Source: an uncultured Flavobacteriales bacterium (lineage in GTDB: Bacteria > Bacteroidota > Bacteroidia > Flavobacteriales > Crocinitomicaceae). Taken from it: a DNA stretch of 64,000 nucleotides. Positions 60,263 to 64,000 of this stretch are shown here, in pieces. The position numbers and the translations under genes were made by a program. Every line of letters starts with the position of its first letter. Position 1 is the stretch's first letter. A model generated the notes under the pieces. It searched no databases. It was not told the origin of the DNA and was given only the letters and a program-made list of their open reading frames with translations. The stretch covers positions 167,318-231,317 of the forward strand of contig CAMLRS010000007.1 in assembly GCA_946482515.1 (NCBI GenBank). The letters run 5' to 3'.

Positions 60263-61939
60263 TTAGAAACTTTGAGTAAATGACAACGTCAGACCGTTGG
60301 AAGCAGGCACGAAACGGCACACACCACCAACACAGAACAGACCCGCACGCTGGCGTCCATAGCTAAGCGTCAGACGCGTAGCGTCCTTGATCCAGCCTAC
60401 AGAGCCAATCAGGTAATGGATGCGCTGGTCCGGAAGCTTGTTACCGTAATTGTACTGGTCCATTACGCTGAAGAACCAGCCTGGCGAGATCGTGTATTCG
60501 AGCACGACAGTTGCCCAGTTTCCTTTATCGTTTGGTTGTCCTTCATGGTCATCACCGATGAACAGCGCCTGGATTTCCGTACGGAGATTGTGCTTTTTGT
60601 TGATCTTGTAGCCGATTTCCGCCACCCCGATGTGCGACATAATGATCCCGTGAGCATCGGAAGAGATTTTGGCTACGTCGTTGTTGATCGAGATGTTGAA
60701 GTAAGAAGCGATAACACTCAACGACTTGTTGAACTTGTAAGCAACGTTGATGTTGATATCGCGCCACAAAAGGCTGTCGCTCATATCGAAAGGCTTGCCT
60801 ACATACGTTACACGGTTGGAATCGCGCTCGAAAGCGGATGTTGCGTGACGCATTGGAATGTAAGCGGTTGAAAAATTGAAGTTGATCGGAATACTGTATT
60901 TCCCGCGACGGGTTTTTTCTTTTGGAATCGTGTACAGTACTTCGGTCATGAAAGCGATCTCGCCCAGTGGCTGCGTTGCATACGGATAAAGCGTAGCCAC
61001 GAGGTTATAGGAATGCGTTTTGTTCATGGCCGGCAGGTAGTTGATCAATACATCCTGCAGCGCCGCTTCGCGATTGGAACGGTAGCTCATATTGTCAACC
61101 GATTTCGCCGAAACCAGGATACCAAGTCCTTTGCGCGTATAGCTGAAATTAGCCAGTGCCGCGTGACCGGTATTGTAGATGTAGCCGTTGTCGGCAGAAG
61201 GATCATTTTCTTTGTGGATGTATTCTCCATCGAGGGAAAATCCTTTGTAGCGCAATCCCATGCGGCCACCATATGATCCTACGTTTTTCGGCAGAATGAA
61301 CTGTTCGTTATCGTCGACCTGGTATTTACTCACCAATGATCCGCCAAGCACGATATCCAGTCCTGTGGAATCGAGTCGTTTGATCAGGCTGTTGAGGTGC
61401 AGCTCTGCATCGGCACCGCGTACGATACCTGGCGCATTTTCCACACGACCACCGCTGAAGGAATAGCGCTGCTGGCCATAAACACCTTTGAGCTGAACAC
61501 CGGCATACGGACGCAGAATAACGCGCGCGCCATCCATCACGTTGTCATAACCGAGGTTGCGGTCTTCATAAGCACGGAAGATCATCCCCGAGCCGAATTG
61601 CTCGTAGTAATGACCCAGCGTTACGTCCACATAATCATTGGTATAACCTACATAACGCATCCCGATGCCCGTTCCGTCGAAACGGTTTGGGTAACCCTGA
61701 ATGCGGGGCAGGTAGGATTCCACCCGCATACCGGCCTTGAAATGCCCGATCGTGTAAAACACGTTCATGTAAGAATTCAGCAGGCCTTTTTCAACCGGCT
61801 GTGTTGCTCCGATAAGCGAATCGGGGTTAAGGTACTGGAAGGTAGCTTCCATGTTCCCGGTGACACTTCCTAAAGCAGATTGTCCGAGTGCTGTAAGCGA
61901 CCCGGACAATGCGCAGATACCAATGATCCAGTTTTTCAT
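60263..61939 (-). CDS. DUF6029 outer-membrane beta-barrel protein
   Basis: 558 residues with signal peptide MKNWIIGICALSGSLTALGQ. The chain is a succession of amphipathic strands with Tyr/Phe girdles, ending GLTLSFTQSF, as expected for a barrel of about 20 strands. The opening LGSVTGNMEATFQYLNPD and the size fit DUF6029, which in Bacteroidota lies next to TlpA/Omp28 genes. Function unknown. It is 25 bases downstream of TlpA and cotranscribed with it. Confidence 0.88.
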   Translation of the reverse strand: MKNWIIGICALSGSLTALGQSALGSVTGNMEATFQYLNPDSLIGATQPVEKGLLNSYMNVFYTIGHFKAGMRVESYLPRIQGYPNRFDGTGIGMRYVGYTNDYVDVTLGHYYEQFGSGMIFRAYEDRNLGYDNVMDGARVILRPYAGVQLKGVYGQQRYSFSGGRVENAPGIVRGADAELHLNSLIKRLDSTGLDIVLGGSLVSKYQVDDNEQFILPKNVGSYGGRMGLRYKGFSLDGEYIHKENDPSADNGYIYNTGHAALANFSYTRKGLGILVSAKSVDNMSYRSNREAALQDVLINYLPAMNKTHSYNLVATLYPYATQPLGEIAFMTEVLYTIPKEKTRRGKYSIPINFNFSTAYIPMRHATSAFERDSNRVTYVGKPFDMSDSLLWRDININVAYKFNKSLSVIASYFNISINNDVAKISSDAHGIIMSHIGVAEIGYKINKKHNLRTEIQALFIGDDHEGQPNDKGNWATVVLEYTISPGWFFSVMDQYNYGNKLPDQRIHYLIGSVGWIKDATRLTLSYGRQRAGLFCVGGVCRFVPASNGLTLSFTQSF

Positions 61940-61964
61940 GTAGTCGTTATGATCTGTTTTTGAT

Positions 61965-62468
61965 CTATTTCTGAGTGAGTTTCAGCAATTCCTGGTAGAG
62001 TTTTTCCTCGTCGCCCGGAGCGTAGCTGTTGTGTGAGTAGACAATGTTTCCGTTGGCATCGATCAGGAACGTATGCGGCACGTTGTTCACGCCCATAGCG
62101 CGTTTGAAATCGCCGTTTACGTCCATCAGAACCAGGTATTCCCAGCCTTTACCGTTCACGTAAACCGGAACTTGCGGAGCATTTTTGGCATCGTCGATGG
62201 AAACAGCTACCAGGTGAACACCGGTTTCTTCCTGCCAGTCGGCGTAGGATTCATGAATGGTGTTGAGCTCACGCTTGCACGGAGAACACCAGGTTGCCCA
62301 GAAAGAAACGATGACCGGTCCCTCGAATCCGAGCGCTCCCGTATTCACAGTTTTGCCCTCCATATCTTTAAGTGTAACGGAAGGTAATTGTTTAACGCTG
62401 CCTTCTTCCTGTGCGGAAACAAAAGTGGTCAGCGCGAGGCTAATAAACAGAAATGCAATCTTTTTCAT
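61965..62468 (-). CDS. TlpA-family thiol-disulfide oxidoreductase
   Basis: 167 residues with signal peptide MKKIAFLFISLALTTFVSAQ. The thioredoxin active site is WATWCSPCKRE (Cys61, Cys64), and VNNVPHTFLID gives the cis-proline loop. It should reduce periplasmic disulfides. First gene of the TlpA-DUF6029-Omp28 operon, with TATATTTG (complement of 62517-62524) 49 bases upstream. Confidence 0.93.
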   Translation of the reverse strand: MKKIAFLFISLALTTFVSAQEEGSVKQLPSVTLKDMEGKTVNTGALGFEGPVIVSFWATWCSPCKRELNTIHESYADWQEETGVHLVAVSIDDAKNAPQVPVYVNGKGWEYLVLMDVNGDFKRAMGVNNVPHTFLIDANGNIVYSHNSYAPGDEEKLYQELLKLTQK

Positions 62469-62516
62469 AGTTATTCATGGTTTTCCCGGACTGTTTCAAC
62501 TTCCGTGCCGGGAATT

Positions 62517-62524
62517 CAAATATA
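62517..62524 (-). promoter_or_regulatory. -7 box for the tlpA-DUF6029-omp28 operon
   Basis: The complement reads TATATTTG, exact TAnnTTTG, 49 bases from the ATG at 62468. Confidence 0.6.
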
Positions 62525-62708
62525 GAACGAATTGAGAGCTTCTAACAGCGGATATTGATTTAACTCTTGTATTCCTAAAAAATGTTAAGTTCCAAATAGA
62601 TTCTTGGGATCCTATGATTCACGTGAAATTCGTTGAGCCGGGCGATTATCAGAAAGTGGTTAGTAGCTTAGCGACTTTAAAATTAATCACTTATAAAACT
62701 TCATTTCT

Positions 62709-63743
62709 ATGAAACACCTGATCACCAAAGTCTGTATCACAGCAGGCTTCGTTTCTTTAACGGCACTTACCAGCTGTAACAAACAGGAATTTTCACCCAA
62801 AACCGCTCCGGCACCGTCGAAAAATGTAAAGTTGCTCCCTCCGGCCACAATGGTTCTGATTCCTAGTGGAATACGCCCCAGGATTGGCTTTCTTCCGGAT
62901 GGTACGACTCCCTGGCTGTTTGCGCCTTTTGACGGCAACCTGATCCATTTGGTTCAGAATGGCGGAACAAACATCTACCAGGTATATAATCCCAATCTTT
63001 ATGCTGGACTGACGGCAAATATCAGTGGGCTTAAGCTAACAGGACTTGCTGTTGATCGTAGCATGAATCCATACGACCCCAACATAATCCTTAGCTACAC
63101 CAGCACTTCCGATCACTATTTGTTCACGGCTTCACGGGATGCCAATTCGAATTACATCATTACGGCGTCAACAGTCTTAACAAGCTCCTTCGCACCGGCT
63201 GCCTCGGGCTGGAAATTGCACGATATCGAATACGATGGTATTTCCGGTAAGATGTATGGGGTTTTCTATCACAAGCTAACCAATGCATCGAAAGTTGCGG
63301 CAATTACCTACGGAACGGGGATGTGTACACTGGTGAAGGATTTCCCCGGAATGCATTTTACGGGAATGGATTTTACGCCGAATAGCAGTTACCTGCCTGA
63401 ATCAAACAAAATGTACCTCCTGCAGGAAGTAACACTTACACCTACGACGTTTGGAAAGCTCGTGCAGCTTGATCTGGTGACACTGGCTACCACAACTACC
63501 AACCTGAATCTGCCTGGTATTCCACCTAGCAGTGGCCTTTCTACGACCAGTTTTCTGGCAAGATCCCCGCAAACCTGGGATTACCTGAATATTTACGGAG
63601 AGGGAAACGGGATCTTTATTTTTGATAAAAGCAGCAATTCGATCCTCAGCACCATTTCTCAGAAGAACTTGGTACAGCTTCCCAATACATCGACTCCCGA
63701 TGGAATTATCAGTTCAGAGGTAATGACAGATGCCGCTAATTGA
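62709..63743 (+). CDS. Putative lipoprotein of unknown function
   Basis: 344 residues. MKHLITKVCITAGFVSLTALTSC has a lipobox LTSC with Cys23. The mature chain has repeated blade-like segments (GLAVDRSMNPYDPNIILSY, MYLLQEVTLTPTTFGKLVQL, SGLSTTSFLARSPQTWDYL), so a beta-propeller or WD-like fold is possible. No family recognised. It is alone between the divergent TlpA operon and the last gene. A spacer of 240 bases before it has no clear promoter. Confidence 0.7.
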   Translation: MKHLITKVCITAGFVSLTALTSCNKQEFSPKTAPAPSKNVKLLPPATMVLIPSGIRPRIGFLPDGTTPWLFAPFDGNLIHLVQNGGTNIYQVYNPNLYAGLTANISGLKLTGLAVDRSMNPYDPNIILSYTSTSDHYLFTASRDANSNYIITASTVLTSSFAPAASGWKLHDIEYDGISGKMYGVFYHKLTNASKVAAITYGTGMCTLVKDFPGMHFTGMDFTPNSSYLPESNKMYLLQEVTLTPTTFGKLVQLDLVTLATTTTNLNLPGIPPSSGLSTTSFLARSPQTWDYLNIYGEGNGIFIFDKSSNSILSTISQKNLVQLPNTSTPDGIISSEVMTDAAN

Positions 63744-63822
63744 TGGTGTAAAAAGGTATCTTTCTTGGTTTCTTAATTTTAAAGTCTTGTTAAAGCGGTG
63801 TAAAAACGATGCATTTCTTTTC

Positions 63823-63830
63823 TATATTTG
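63823..63830 (+). promoter_or_regulatory. -7 box for the last, truncated gene
   Basis: TATATTTG, exact TAnnTTTG, 20 bases upstream of the ATG at 63850. Confidence 0.6.
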
Positions 63831-63849
63831 TTGGTAAAGACATTTGAAC

Positions 63850-64000
63850 ATGAAAAAACTGTATACTCTTATTGCATTATGTGCCTTCACCGGTTTCGGC
63901 TTTAGCCAGGCTGAGATTCGCCTGTTCGAGGGCGGAGCTGCCGTGGGAGCAGATATCTCCGGAACAACACACGAAGTGATCGTCAATACTTCGGAGATGC
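63850..64000 (+). CDS. Start of a secreted protein, cut by the window end
   Basis: The first 50 residues are visible. MKKLYTLIALCAFTGFGFSQ is a signal peptide, followed by AEIRLFEGGAAVGADISGTT, which looks like the opening strands of a lamin-tail/LTD-like or Ig-like secreted domain; family uncertain. Many T9SS cargo proteins begin this way, but its C-terminus lies outside the window. A perfect -7 box precedes it. Confidence 0.65.
   Translation, partial: MKKLYTLIALCAFTGFGFSQAEIRLFEGGAAVGADISGTTHEVIVNTSEM

Overview
The window looks like a chromosomal segment of a Bacteroidota bacterium, most likely Flavobacteriales near Crocinitomicaceae/Fluviicola (inference from gene content, no database search). 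The evidence is: many promoters with the Bacteroidota -7 box TAnnTTTG, often close to the start codon; almost no Shine-Dalgarno use; a T9SS type B (gliding-motility C-terminal) secreted protein; a large SprA-like surface barrel; a carboxypeptidase-D-regulatory/TonB receptor; an Omp28-type lipoprotein; a DUF6029 barrel; a 4-TM LytTR regulator; a GH92 mannosidase; and many small secreted proteins or lipoproteins of unknown function. No rRNA, CRISPR array, integrase, transposase or prophage gene is visible.

Layout. 0-12.8 kb: a lipoprotein, an ECF sigma factor overlapping a membrane/beta-barrel anti-sigma candidate, a secreted VOC protein, an AraC regulator, several unknown secreted proteins, a PhyH-type dioxygenase and an S15 X-Pro dipeptidyl-peptidase. 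12.8-15.7 kb: an AT-rich accessory island downstream of an intact initiator tRNA-Met. It holds a two-gene unit (unknown protein plus a PD-(D/E)XK nuclease-like protein) and one secreted protein, separated by copies of tRNA 3'-end-like sequence with terminator hairpins. 15.8-32 kb: methyltransferases, an MpaB-like oxygenase, ChrA, GNAT, GH92, an HxlR/DsbA-like divergent pair, a cold-shock protein with a long leader, a rifampin ADP-ribosyltransferase, a four-helix-bundle protein and tRNA-Leu(CAG). 32-41.8 kb: a LytTR regulator with a set of phased direct repeats before a neighbouring membrane protein, ispD, the SprA-like protein, a secreted DNA/RNA nuclease and dxs. 42-64 kb: a TonB receptor, dprA, a C1 peptidase, a BlaI-type regulator, mfd, the T9SS protein, fbp, a dicarboxylate symporter, bacilliredoxin, TatD, asparaginase, and a TlpA-DUF6029-Omp28 operon.

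How genes work together. IspD and Dxs both serve the MEP isoprenoid pathway. The sigma/anti-sigma pair, HxlR/DsbA pair, LytTR/DUF2306-like pair and TlpA-DUF6029-Omp28 trio are the clearest functional units. The most unusual content is non-coding: the tandem tRNA-fMet-associated modules, a dispersed family of intergenic palindromes with the core (G/C)AATATTAC, and the LytTR-type operator array.
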